Positions 5,017-12,839 of a DNA stretch of 12,941 nucleotides are shown piece by piece (position 1 is the first letter of the stretch; each line of letters opens with the position of its first letter). The translations under genes were made by a program, and so were the position numbers. The notes under the pieces are model-generated. The model was not told where the DNA came from and searched no databases. It was given only the letters and a program-made list of their open reading frames with translations. Where the stretch lies: the NCBI GenBank assembly GCA_034926785.1, contig JAYFQU010000031.1, positions 1-12,941 of the forward strand. The letters are read 5' to 3'. This stretch comes from UBA7703 sp034926785 (GTDB taxonomy: Bacteria > Bacillota > Clostridia > Christensenellales > CAG-138).

Positions 5017-6297
5017 TTACCGAATCTCCGTTTTGTTTCTGAAATATGGGCGGAGCGCTTCGGGAATCGCGATGCTGCCATCTTCCCGGAGGTTGTTTTC
5101 GAGAAAGGCGATCAGCATACGCGGCGGGGCAACGACGGTGTTATTGAGCGTATGCGGAAAATAGTTGCCCGTCTCCTTGTTCTTCACGCGGATACCGAGG
5201 CGGCGCGCCTGCGCATCGCCCAGATTGGAGCAGCTGCCCACCTCGAAATACTTCTGCTGGCGCGGGGACCAGGCCTCCACGTCCATGCTCTTCACCTTCA
5301 GATCGGCCAGATCGCCCGAGCAGCACTCCAGCGAGCGCACGGGGATATCCAACGAACGGAAGAACTCGATTGTATTCTTCAGCAACGTTGAAAACCACTG
5401 CATGCTCTCCTCCGGCTTGCAGACCACGATCATCTCCTGCTTCTCAAACTGATGGATGCGATAGACGCCGCGTTCCTCGATGCCATGCGCGCCAACCTCC
5501 TTGCGGAAACACGGCGAATAGCTCGTCAACGTTTGCGGCAGCTCACTCTCCTCCAGAAAAGTATCGATGAATTTGCCGATCATGGAGTGTTCGCTGGTGC
5601 CGATGAGATAGAGGTCCTCTCCCTCAATCTTATACATCATGCCCTCCATCTCGCTGAAGCTCATCACGCCCGTGACCACGCCGGAGCGAATCATGAACGG
5701 CGGGATATAGTAGGTGAACCCGCGATCGACCATGAAATCCCGCGCATAAGCGAGGATGGCCGACTGGAGCAGGGCGATATCGCCGCAGAGATAGTAAAAA
5801 CCGTTTCCGCTGACCTTGCGTGCGGCGTCGAGATCGATGCCTTTAAACCGTTCCATGATCTCCACATGGTAGGGAATCTCAAACGACGGAATGTTCGCCT
5901 CGCCAAAGCGCTCGACCTCGACATTCTCGGAGTCGTCCTTGCCGATGGGCACGCTGCTGTCGATGATGTTCGGAATCACAAGCATTCGTTTTCTGATCTC
6001 GGCGGAGAGCTCGTCCTCCCGCACCGCAAGGCGCGCCATCTCGTCCGCCATGTCGTTGACCTGCTGCTTAGCGGCCTCTGCCTCGTCCTTTTGCCCCTTT
6101 GCCATCAGCGCGCCAATGGATTTGCTGATCGAGTTGCGCTGGGAGCGCAGATAGTCCGCGCGGGTGTGTGCCTCGCGGTATTCCGCGTCCATCGCGATAA
6201 CCTCATCCACAAGCGCGAGCTTGTCGAACTGAAACTTCTTCTTGATGTTTTCCTTCACCAGCTCCGGCTGCGTGCGAATCAACTTGATATCCAGCAT
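5017..6297 (-). CDS. serS: Seryl-tRNA synthetase
   Basis: 426 residues, normal for bacterial SerRS, a cytosolic class II synthetase charging tRNA-Ser (and tRNA-Sec where present). The N-terminal helical arm (about 28-105) binds the long variable arm of the tRNA. Motif 2 is around FRKEVGAHGIEERGVYRIHQ (264-283), with the HQFEK block after it. Motif 3 is HTLNNTVVAPPRMLIAFLEN (382-401), with its Arg at 393. The stretch GDLADLKVKSMDVEAWSPRQ and the motif-3 APPR differ from the common bacterial GDLGFAAAKTYDLE and AVGR forms, suggesting a divergent SerRS subgroup. Start: AGGAAA about 8 bases upstream. It follows argS by 46 bases with no terminator between, so the two are probably co-transcribed. 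Confidence 0.96.
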   Translation of the reverse strand: MLDIKLIRTQPELVKENIKKKFQFDKLALVDEVIAMDAEYREAHTRADYLRSQRNSISKSIGALMAKGQKDEAEAAKQQVNDMADEMARLAVREDELSAEIRKRMLVIPNIIDSSVPIGKDDSENVEVERFGEANIPSFEIPYHVEIMERFKGIDLDAARKVSGNGFYYLCGDIALLQSAILAYARDFMVDRGFTYYIPPFMIRSGVVTGVMSFSEMEGMMYKIEGEDLYLIGTSEHSMIGKFIDTFLEESELPQTLTSYSPCFRKEVGAHGIEERGVYRIHQFEKQEMIVVCKPEESMQWFSTLLKNTIEFFRSLDIPVRSLECCSGDLADLKVKSMDVEAWSPRQQKYFEVGSCSNLGDAQARRLGIRVKNKETGNYFPHTLNNTVVAPPRMLIAFLENNLREDGSIAIPEALRPYFRNKTEIR

Positions 6298-6343
6298 ACG
6301 TTGTTTCCTGCTCCTCTATCTCTGCAATCCAAATATTGTCCGT

Positions 6344-8035
6344 TTACATACGTTCCGGCGCGGCGACGCCGATGAGGTTCAGCCCGATGGCGATCACCCG
6401 CCGGGTCGCGTCCGTCAGCGCGAGGCGCGCCTGCCGCACGACCGTATCATCCGCCATGATCCGCTGCTCATAGTAAAACTTGTTAAAAGCGGTGCAGATG
6501 CGCATCACCGCGCGTGTGACAAGATACGGCTCGTTCTTCTCCATTGCCTCGACCACCGCGTCCGGGAACGCGCCGAGCGCGGCGATCACCGCCGCGGACT
6601 CCGTATCCGCAAGCACGCTATAATCGATCTCGCCGGGCGCATCGTTTGCCTTCCTGAGCACGGAGCAGGCGCGCGCATGCGTATATTGCGCATAGGGACC
6701 CGTCTCGCCGTCAAAATTAAGCACCGCATCCCAATCGAACACAACGTCCTTGATGCGGCCGTTGTAAAGGCTGTTCCAGATCAGCGCACCGATGCCAACC
6801 TGCGAAGCTATGGTTTCCTTGTCCTCCAGATCGGGGCTCTTTTCCCGGATGATCTCCAGCGTCTTTTCGCATGCGGCCGAGAGCACATCCCGAAGCTTCA
6901 CCATGTTGCCCTTGCGCGTAGAGAAAGCGCCTTCCGTGCCGCTCACCATGCCAAACGAAACATGGATCAAATCCTTTGCCCAGTCGTACCCCATCAATTC
7001 GACCACCTTGAACCACTGCCGGAAATGCAGGTCCTGCTGGTAGGCTACGACATAGAGGCTCTTTGCAAAATCATAGGTATCCTTTCGGTAGAGCGCGGCA
7101 GCGATATCCCGCGTGGCGTAGAGCGTCGCCCCATCCGAGCGCAGGATGATGCACGGCGGCATTTTATACTCGCTCAAATCGACAATCTGCGCGCCCTGAT
7201 CGAGCTTCAGGAGACCTTTTTCGCGCAGTTCGTCCACAACGCGGCCCATTTTGTCGTTATAGAAACTTTCACCCGCGTAACTGTCAAAGCGGATACCGAG
7301 AATGTCGTAGACCTCCTCAACCTCTTTGAGTGTAAGTTTTTTGAACCATTCGAAGAGCGCGAGGGCTTCCGCATCGCCATCCTCGATGCGCTTGAACCAG
7401 GCACGCGCCTGATCGTCCAGAGAAGGATTGTCCTCCACCTCCTGATGATAGCGCACGTAGAGCTTGACCAGCTCGTCCACACCGCCCCGCTCGATGGTCT
7501 CCCGATCACCCCAAAGTTGGAAGGCGACAATCATCTTGCCAAATTGCGTACCCCAGTCGCCCAGGTGGTTGATGCCAACGGAGCGGAACCCGAGATGGTT
7601 ATAGATGCGATACAGCGCGCTGCCGATTACCGTCGTCGGCAAATGGCCGATGTGGAACGGCTTTGCGATGTTGACGGAGGAGTAGTCGATGCAGACATTT
7701 CGCCCTTCGCCCAGATCGGAACCGCCGAAGCGGGCGCCTTCTTCAAACACGCGCGTGAGCACGGCCTTCGCCTGCGCCGATTTGTCGAGCGTAAAGTTGA
7801 CATATCCGCCCGCAGGCTCCGCCTTGGCGACGCCTTGCGGCAGCTTGAACGCGGAGGCAAGCTCCGCCGCAATCGCCGGCGGTGCTTTGCGGAGAGTCTT
7901 TGCGAGCTTGAAGCAGGGGAAAGCATAATCCCCCATCTCCGGATTCGGCGGCGTTTCGAGCCAGGTTTGCAGTTCGTCCGCACCGATTCCCGTCTCTGCC
8001 GAGAGCACGGCGGCGATTGCCTGTTTAAAATCCAT
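6344..8035 (-). CDS. argS: Arginyl-tRNA synthetase
   Basis: 563 residues, usual length. A class I synthetase charging tRNA-Arg. The N-terminal additional domain (1 to about 85, with NPEMGDYAFPCFKLAK) recognises the tRNA elbow. The Rossmann fold carries HIGH at 128-131 (FHIGHLPTTVIG), and the KMSKS-equivalent loop is STRKGN at 372-377. The C-terminal helical anticodon-binding (DALR) domain runs from about 440, beginning near TGPYAQYTHARACSVLRKA. GINHLGDWGTQFGKMI is a strong ArgRS signature. It is first gene of an argS-serS operon with its own promoter at 8078-8106. Unlike ileS it has only a short leader (about 35 bases) and no T-box. Confidence 0.97.
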   Translation of the reverse strand: MDFKQAIAAVLSAETGIGADELQTWLETPPNPEMGDYAFPCFKLAKTLRKAPPAIAAELASAFKLPQGVAKAEPAGGYVNFTLDKSAQAKAVLTRVFEEGARFGGSDLGEGRNVCIDYSSVNIAKPFHIGHLPTTVIGSALYRIYNHLGFRSVGINHLGDWGTQFGKMIVAFQLWGDRETIERGGVDELVKLYVRYHQEVEDNPSLDDQARAWFKRIEDGDAEALALFEWFKKLTLKEVEEVYDILGIRFDSYAGESFYNDKMGRVVDELREKGLLKLDQGAQIVDLSEYKMPPCIILRSDGATLYATRDIAAALYRKDTYDFAKSLYVVAYQQDLHFRQWFKVVELMGYDWAKDLIHVSFGMVSGTEGAFSTRKGNMVKLRDVLSAACEKTLEIIREKSPDLEDKETIASQVGIGALIWNSLYNGRIKDVVFDWDAVLNFDGETGPYAQYTHARACSVLRKANDAPGEIDYSVLADTESAAVIAALGAFPDAVVEAMEKNEPYLVTRAVMRICTAFNKFYYEQRIMADDTVVRQARLALTDATRRVIAIGLNLIGVAAPERM

Positions 8036-8077
8036 TGTGTTTCCCTTAGTCCTCTATCTTGCGTTTCGTAATGAAAT

Positions 8078-8106
8078 ATTATATCAGAGAATATCCCGTC
8101 TGTTAA
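8078..8106 (-). promoter_or_regulatory. argS: Promoter of the argS-serS operon
   Basis: On the minus strand, TTAACA (8101-8106), exactly 17 bases, then TATAAT (8078-8083), preceded by TG for an extended -10. Transcript start near 8071. This is one of the best promoter matches in the window, fitting a housekeeping operon. Confidence 0.75.
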
Positions 8107-8180
8107 GGTCAAATCCGCCAAAAGGCATCTCAAAACCGCATAAAACCGCCCATATTGTACTAAATTCTCGCCTCACTCCC

Positions 8181-8209
8181 TTTACAAACAGGCAAAAAAA
8201 CGCTATACT
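8181..8209 (+). promoter_or_regulatory. ileS: Promoter of the ileS leader transcript
   Basis: TTTACA (8181-8186), a 17-base spacer and TATACT (8204-8209), so the transcript would begin near 8216 and carry a leader of about 295 bases before ATG 8512. It is divergent from the argS promoter; the roughly 75 bases between them show nothing further. Confidence 0.7.
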
Positions 8210-8215
8210 TCTTCT

Positions 8216-8483
8216 GTTACAGCGTTGAACGGGACAGGCCGGATTCTAAGATTGTCCGTAAAAGCGAGCCGCGAAGGGTGCGAGGCGGCGGCGGGCGGGA
8301 AAGACGGCATCACTCGGGAGCGCGCGCGCCAAAGGTCTTTTTTACCGAGTAACGCGCGACGTCTATCCCCCGCGTTAAGGGGGTCTTGAGCGGGCGGCAG
8401 TCAGTCGTCAAGCAGGGTGGTACCGCGCAAAGCAGATATGATGCTTTTCGTCCCTTTTCTTTGGGACGGAAGGCTATTTTTTT
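8216..8483 (+). ncRNA. T-box riboswitch leader of ileS
   Basis: The T-box consensus AGGGTGGTACCGCG is present exactly at 8414-8427, followed by an intrinsic terminator at 8443-8483. In this class uncharged tRNA pairs with a specifier codon in Stem I and with the T-box bulge, stabilising an antiterminator so that the synthetase gene is transcribed when its tRNA is uncharged. As the leader precedes ileS, the sensed tRNA is tRNA-Ile. A possible specifier is ATC at 8309-8311, but Stem I here is GC-rich and does not show the usual AGTA/GAA loop-E signature clearly, so that assignment is weak. The 8036-8511 gap holds the two divergent promoters and this leader. Confidence 0.92.
8443..8483 (+). terminator. 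T-box attenuator (intrinsic terminator)
   Basis: A 12-bp stem, GCTTTTCGTCCC (8443-8454) with GGGACGGAAGGC (8463-8474), two G-U pairs, loop of 8 bases, then seven T (8477-8483). The CGTCCC of the left arm is what the T-box region would capture in the antiterminator form. Confidence 0.88.
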
Positions 8484-8511
8484 CACCGAAAAACGGTAAG
8501 GAGACAGGAAC

Positions 8512-11500
8512 ATGTACAAAAAGGCATCGAGCGAGCTGAATTTTGTGCCGCGCGAGAAAGAGGTGCTCGCATTTTGGAAAGAGCACCAGATCTTTCAAAA
8601 GAGTGTGCGCCTGAGAAAGGGCGCAAAACCTTATACCTTCTTTGACGGCCCGCCGACGGCCAACGGTAAACCGCACATCGGCCATGTACTCACGCGCTCG
8701 ATCAAGGACATCATCCCGCGCTATAAAACCATGAAGGGCTACGACGTGCTCCGCAAGGCCGGCTGGGATACGCATGGGTTGCCGGTTGAAATCGAGGTTG
8801 AAAAGCTCTTAGGTCTTGACGGCAAGGAGCAAATCGAGGCCTACGGCATCGAGCCGTTCATCAAAGAGTGCAAGAAATCGGTCTGGAAATATAAGGCCGA
8901 GTGGGAAACCATGTCCGACCGGGTTGGCTTCTGGGCGGATATGGAAAACCCCTATATCACCTACGACAACAACTATATCGAGAGCATCTGGTGGGCGCTC
9001 AAAACCATCCACGAGAAGGGTCTGCTCTATAAGGGGCACAAGATCGTTCCCTATTGCCCGCGCTGCGGAACCGCACTGTCAAGCCACGAGGTCGCGCAGG
9101 GCTATAAGGACGTGAAGGAGACCTCCGCCATCGCGAAGTTCTTTCTCAAGGACGATCCCACCGTTGCGATCCTCGCCTGGACGACTACGCCCTGGACGCT
9201 GCCGAGCAACGTCGCCCTCTGCGTCAACGCAAAGGAGACGTATGCCAGAGCGAAGAAGGACGGCGAAACCTATATCCTCGCCGAGGCACTGGTGAAAAAC
9301 GTGCTTGGCGAATCCGCCGAGATTCTCTCCACCTGCAAGGGACAGGACCTTGTCGGCACGGAGTACATCCCGCTTTTTGAGCTGCCTGTCAACTTCGGCG
9401 GCAAGAAGGGTTACCGCGTGGTTGCGGACGACTATGTCTCGCTCGAGGATGGTTCCGGTGTTGTTCACATTGCCCCCGCATTCGGCGAGGACGACTCCCG
9501 CGTGGGTAAAAAATGGGATCTGCCATTCGTGCAGTTTGTAGATGCAAGCGGCCATATGGTTGGCGGAACCCCCTGGGACGGTCTATTCGTCAAGGACGCG
9601 GACAAGCCCGTTCTGCAAGCGCTCAAGGAAAGCAACAAGCTCTTCGCCGCGCTGCCGTTCGAACACAGCTACCCCTTCTGCTGGCGCTGTGACACCCCGT
9701 TGATCTATTACGCCAGAGAAAGCTGGTTCATTAAGATGACCGCGGTCAAGGAAAAGCTCATCGCCTTCAACCGCAGCGTTAACTGGATCCCTGAAACAAT
9801 CAAGGAAGGCCGCATGGGCAATTTCCTTGAGAACGTGATCGACTGGGGCGTCTCGCGCGAGCGCTACTGGGGCACGCCGCTGCCCGTCTGGATGTGCGAA
9901 TGCGGGCACATACATGTTGTCGGCTCCCGCGCGGAGTTGCAGGCGCTTAACCCCTCCGTCTCGCCGGAGATCGAACTGCATAAGCCCTATATCGACGAGG
10001 TAACCTTCCCCTGCCCGAAATGCGGCAGGACTATGGAGCGTGAACCCGTGGTCATCGACTGCTGGTTTGACAGCGGCGCGATGCCCTTTGCGCAGTGGCA
10101 CTATCCATTTGAAAACAAAGAGGAGTTTGAGAAACGCTATCCCGCGCAGTTCATCAGCGAGGCCATTGACCAGACGCGCGGTTGGTTCTATTCTCTGCTC
10201 GCCATCTCCACCTGCCTCTTCGACGAGGCCGCGTTCCAGAACTGCATCGTCATGGGACATGTGCAGGATATGGAAGGCCGCAAGATGAGCAAGCATCTTG
10301 GCAATGTGGTTGATCCATGGACGGTTCTGGACGCGCAGGGCGCGGACGCTGTTCGCTGGTATTTCTATACGGGTTCCATGCCCTGGCTGCCCAGCCGTTT
10401 CTCGGCGGAGGCGGTCAGCGAGGCGCAGAGAAAGTTCATCGGCACCTTCTGGAACACCTATTGCTTCTATGTGCTGTATGCGGAGCTAGACAAGTTTGAT
10501 CCGACGCAATATCGCCTGGAAAACTGTCAGCTCAGCGAGATGGACCGCTGGGTGCTCTCGCGGCTCAATACGCTGGTCAAAACCGTGGACGGCAACCTTG
10601 ACAAGCTGCGCATCACCGAAGGCGGCAGAGCGCTGCAGGCCTTCTCGGACGAACTGAGCAACTGGTATGTGCGCCGCTGCCGCGAGCGCTACTGGGGCAG
10701 CGAGATGACCGAGGATAAAAAGGCCGCGTATATGACGCTCTATACCGCCCTGTATACGCTCACGCTGCTATCGGCTCCCTTCCTGCCGTTTATGACGGAG
10801 GAAATCTACCAAAATATCGTGCGCAGTGTGGATTCGAACGCACCGGAGAGCGTGCATTTCTGCGACTATCCGGTTGCGGACGAAGCGCGCATCGACGCCG
10901 ATTTGGAAGAGAACATGGCCCGCGTGCTCGACATCGTCACCCTCGGCCGTGCGGCGCGCAACGACGGCGCGGTAAAGACGCGTCAACCGCTCGCCCTCAT
11001 GTATATTCAGGGAGAGCCGATGGATGCGCGCTATGTCAGCATCATCACCGAGGAGCTCAACGTCAAGAAAGCGGAGTTCGTTGTGGATGCCTCCGGCTTT
11101 CTGAGCTATGTGGTCAAGCCCCAGCTCAAAACCTTGGGGCCGCGCTATGGCAAGATTTTGCCGAAGATCGGCGCGCATCTCGGCGAGGCGGGCATTGGCA
11201 ATCTGGTGGTTCGCACGCATGCGGCGGGCAGGAACTATGAGACTACCATCGACGAGGTATTCGTGGTGCTTGGCCCGGAGGACGTATTGGTCTCCACGGG
11301 AAAGACGGATGGCTTCGTCGCCGCCACGGATAACGATAACATCGTCGTTCTGGACACCAAGCTCACGACGGAGCTCATCGACGAAGGGTTCGTCCGCGAG
11401 CTCATCAGCAAAGTGCAGACCATGCGCAAAGAAGCGGGCTTTGAGGTCAGCGACCACATCACCCTCTCCTATGAAGGCAGCGCAAAGATCGAGGAGATCT

Positions 11501-11628
11501 TCTCCCGCTTTGGTGCGGAAATCCTCTCCGAAACGCTGGGCAACGCATTGCTCAAGGGCGCAAAGGGCTACACGAAGGAATGGGATGTCAATAAGGAACC
11601 CGTCATCCTCGGCGTAGAAAAACAGTAA
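8512..11628 (+). CDS. ileS: Isoleucyl-tRNA synthetase, type 2 (eukaryote-like IleRS2)
   Basis: 1038 residues, longer than the roughly 920-940 of the common bacterial type 1, with the N-terminus FVPREKEVLAFWKEHQIF and the GPPTANGKPHIGH form typical of IleRS2. Class I signatures: HIGH at 55-58 and KMSK at 591-594 (GRKMSKHLGNVVDPW). The CP1 editing domain contains WTTTPWTLPSN and GVVHIAPAFGEDD and would clear mischarged Val-tRNA-Ile. Cys pairs C182/C185 and C462/C464 with C501/C504 are probable zinc sites. The C-terminal part is the anticodon-binding and extended domain. Start: AAGGAG eight bases upstream. Expression is controlled by the T-box leader. IleRS2 enzymes as a group are known for natural mupirocin tolerance, which is an inference for this protein. 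Confidence 0.96.
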   Translation: MYKKASSELNFVPREKEVLAFWKEHQIFQKSVRLRKGAKPYTFFDGPPTANGKPHIGHVLTRSIKDIIPRYKTMKGYDVLRKAGWDTHGLPVEIEVEKLLGLDGKEQIEAYGIEPFIKECKKSVWKYKAEWETMSDRVGFWADMENPYITYDNNYIESIWWALKTIHEKGLLYKGHKIVPYCPRCGTALSSHEVAQGYKDVKETSAIAKFFLKDDPTVAILAWTTTPWTLPSNVALCVNAKETYARAKKDGETYILAEALVKNVLGESAEILSTCKGQDLVGTEYIPLFELPVNFGGKKGYRVVADDYVSLEDGSGVVHIAPAFGEDDSRVGKKWDLPFVQFVDASGHMVGGTPWDGLFVKDADKPVLQALKESNKLFAALPFEHSYPFCWRCDTPLIYYARESWFIKMTAVKEKLIAFNRSVNWIPETIKEGRMGNFLENVIDWGVSRERYWGTPLPVWMCECGHIHVVGSRAELQALNPSVSPEIELHKPYIDEVTFPCPKCGRTMEREPVVIDCWFDSGAMPFAQWHYPFENKEEFEKRYPAQFISEAIDQTRGWFYSLLAISTCLFDEAAFQNCIVMGHVQDMEGRKMSKHLGNVVDPWTVLDAQGADAVRWYFYTGSMPWLPSRFSAEAVSEAQRKFIGTFWNTYCFYVLYAELDKFDPTQYRLENCQLSEMDRWVLSRLNTLVKTVDGNLDKLRITEGGRALQAFSDELSNWYVRRCRERYWGSEMTEDKKAAYMTLYTALYTLTLLSAPFLPFMTEEIYQNIVRSVDSNAPESVHFCDYPVADEARIDADLEENMARVLDIVTLGRAARNDGAVKTRQPLALMYIQGEPMDARYVSIITEELNVKKAEFVVDASGFLSYVVKPQLKTLGPRYGKILPKIGAHLGEAGIGNLVVRTHAAGRNYETTIDEVFVVLGPEDVLVSTGKTDGFVAATDNDNIVVLDTKLTTELIDEGFVRELISKVQTMRKEAGFEVSDHITLSYEGSAKIEEIFSRFGAEILSETLGNALLKGAKGYTKEWDVNKEPVILGVEKQ

Positions 11629-11640
11629 ATACAAGCAACT

Positions 11641-11668
11641 GCGGCGGACGGTTCACACCGTCCGCCGC
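11641..11668 (+). terminator. Stem-loop after ileS, probable terminator
   Basis: A perfect 12-bp GC-rich stem (11641-11652 with 11657-11668), loop TCAC, starting 13 bases past the ileS stop. Only CTTT follows shortly after, so the U-run is poor. No repeat element accompanies this terminator, unlike those at the convergent gene ends. Confidence 0.7.
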
Positions 11669-11762
11669 CGCTTTCGCAGATTCGTTTCAATCATGCACCC
11701 TTCATTGTTTCCTTGCTTTCCAATAGGAAAAGTAATTGCTTTCTTTTCCATCTCGATTGGCG

Positions 11763-11768
11763 TATAAT
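11763..11768 (+). promoter_or_regulatory. Likely -10 element of the DUF554 gene promoter
   Basis: A perfect TATAAT, 69 bases before the ATG. The -35 at the right spacing (TTTCTT at 11740-11745) is weak and lies in a small inverted repeat (GGAAAAG 11726-11732 / CTTTTCC 11743-11749) that might be a regulator site. Confidence 0.4.
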
Positions 11769-11836
11769 CATACGGAATCTCATTTGAATATCAGTCGTTA
11801 TGCTCTTTTGCATACAAGGAAAGGAATCCCCCGCCC

Positions 11837-12520
11837 ATGCTCGGAACCATCGTCAATGCCGCGGCAATCATCGTCGGCGGCGCGCTCGGACTGCTGCTCA
11901 AGAAGGGCATTCCGGAGCGTGTCTCCGGCGGCATTATGCAGGGACTCGGCCTCATCGTCCTCTACATTGGCATCAGCGGTATGCTCAAGGGCGAGAATAT
12001 TCTCATCGCCACCATCGCAATCGTCGTTGGTGGGGCAATCGGCATGATACTCGACTTCGACGGGCGCTTCAATCGCTTTGTCGGCAATATGGAGCACCGT
12101 TTTTCCAGGTCGGATGCCGGCGGCTCAAAACTTGGTGAGGGATTCATTACGGCAACACTGCTCTATTGCGTCGGCGCAATGGCGGTTGTCGGCTCACTCA
12201 ACAGTGGGCTCACCGGCAATCATGAGGTGCTGTTCACCAAGAGCATACTGGACGGCGTGAGCGCAATAATTTTTGCGAGCACGCTCGGAGCGGGTGTTTT
12301 GCTCTCGGCGATCCCGTTATTTCTCTATCAGGGAGCGATTACGCTGCTCGCGCAGACGCTGGCCCCGGTGCTCAGCGATGCCGCCGTCGCCGAGATGACC
12401 TGCGTCGGTTCGCTTCTCATCCTCGCAATTGGCCTTAACCTTCTAAAGGTGACAAAGATTAAGGTTATGGATTTCATTCTCTCGATCTTTATCCCGATCG
12501 GTCTTGTATTATTCATGTGA
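11837..12520 (+). CDS. DUF554 family integral membrane protein
   Basis: 227 residues, hydrophobic throughout with about seven membrane segments (roughly 3-21, 35-50, 54-72, 102-123, 138-166, 188-205, 210-226). The opening MLGTIVNAAAIIVGGALGLL, the GLGLIVLYIGISGML block and LYCVGAMAVVGSLNSGLTG are typical of DUF554 (E. coli YqgA, B. subtilis YdfK type). The family's function is not established; a transport role is often assumed. The start has an AAGGAAAGGAA ribosome binding site somewhat far (about 12 bases) from ATG. It is monocistronic and converges on tuf, with an R2 repeat in between. Confidence 0.92.
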   Translation: MLGTIVNAAAIIVGGALGLLLKKGIPERVSGGIMQGLGLIVLYIGISGMLKGENILIATIAIVVGGAIGMILDFDGRFNRFVGNMEHRFSRSDAGGSKLGEGFITATLLYCVGAMAVVGSLNSGLTGNHEVLFTKSILDGVSAIIFASTLGAGVLLSAIPLFLYQGAITLLAQTLAPVLSDAAVAEMTCVGSLLILAIGLNLLKVTKIKVMDFILSIFIPIGLVLFM

Positions 12521-12609
12521 TCCTGCAGACCTTTCTTCCCATAAAAGAACGGATCCTAAAGAGTCTTTTACTACTTGATTCCAGCCTCCCATGATTGGAC
12601 GCAAAAAGT

Positions 12610-12627
12610 GACTCGCATACGCGAGTC
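12610..12627. terminator. Hairpin on the left flank of the R2 repeat (copy of the tuf terminator hairpin)
   Basis: GACTCGC-ATAC-GCGAGTC, a perfect 7-bp stem. Together with its upstream GACGCAAAAAG it is a near-direct repeat of the region ending in the hairpin at 12797-12826. It lacks a T-run, so it is a weak terminator by itself. A 7-bp inverted repeat (12542-12548/12564-12570) lies upstream, closer to the DUF554 stop, but is unconvincing. Confidence 0.6.
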
Positions 12628-12631
12628 TCAG

Positions 12632-12788
12632 CCCATCGGCAAAGTCCTGCGGACTCTGCCGATGGGTTTTACTTTGGGTTAAACTGACGCGAATCGCGCC
12701 ATTTTTTCACAAATTCGGCGAATGAATCGCCGAATTGGATGGAACTCGGGAGATTTTCGTAATCCCCCAACCCCTGATGGGGTTTGTC
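12632..12788. repeat. R2 hairpin-rich intergenic repeat, right copy (complete)
   Basis: Complete R2 copy. It begins with a long hairpin (12632-12641 with 12657-12666, and an inner AGTCC-TGC-GGACT stem) ending in GATGGGTTTTAC, which could terminate the DUF554 transcript on the plus strand. It continues with the same series of hairpins as the left copy, including a perfect stem AATTCGGCGA/TCGCCGAATT. Both arms of the hairpin cut off at the left window edge are visible here. It fills most of the 12521-12839 convergent gap between the DUF554 gene and tuf. Confidence 0.88.
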
Positions 12789-12796
12789 GACGCGCA

Positions 12797-12826
12797 AAAG
12801 GAGACTCGCATACGCGAGTCTCCTTT
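12797..12826 (-). terminator. Terminator of tuf, right flank of the R2 repeat
   Basis: A perfect 13-bp stem (12797-12809 with 12814-12826), loop ATAC on the plus strand. Read on the minus strand it follows the tuf stop codon by 13 bases and ends in four T, a good intrinsic terminator. Its inner 18 bases are identical and in the same orientation as the hairpin at 12610-12627. Confidence 0.85.
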
Positions 12827-12839
12827 GTGTTTGCGTTTC

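Noticed and set aside
6242..8071. Long plus-strand ORF (609 codons) opposite argS
   Set aside because: It is the antisense shadow of argS in GC-rich DNA; argS itself carries complete family motifs.
11726..11749. GGAAAAG/CTTTTCC inverted repeat as an operator
   Set aside because: Short, AT-rich and unsupported by any neighbouring regulator; mentioned only with the promoter.
12542..12570. Inverted repeat TAAAAGA/TCTTTTA as DUF554 gene terminator
   Set aside because: Only 7 AT-rich pairs with a 15-base loop; too weak to call against the stronger hairpins just downstream.
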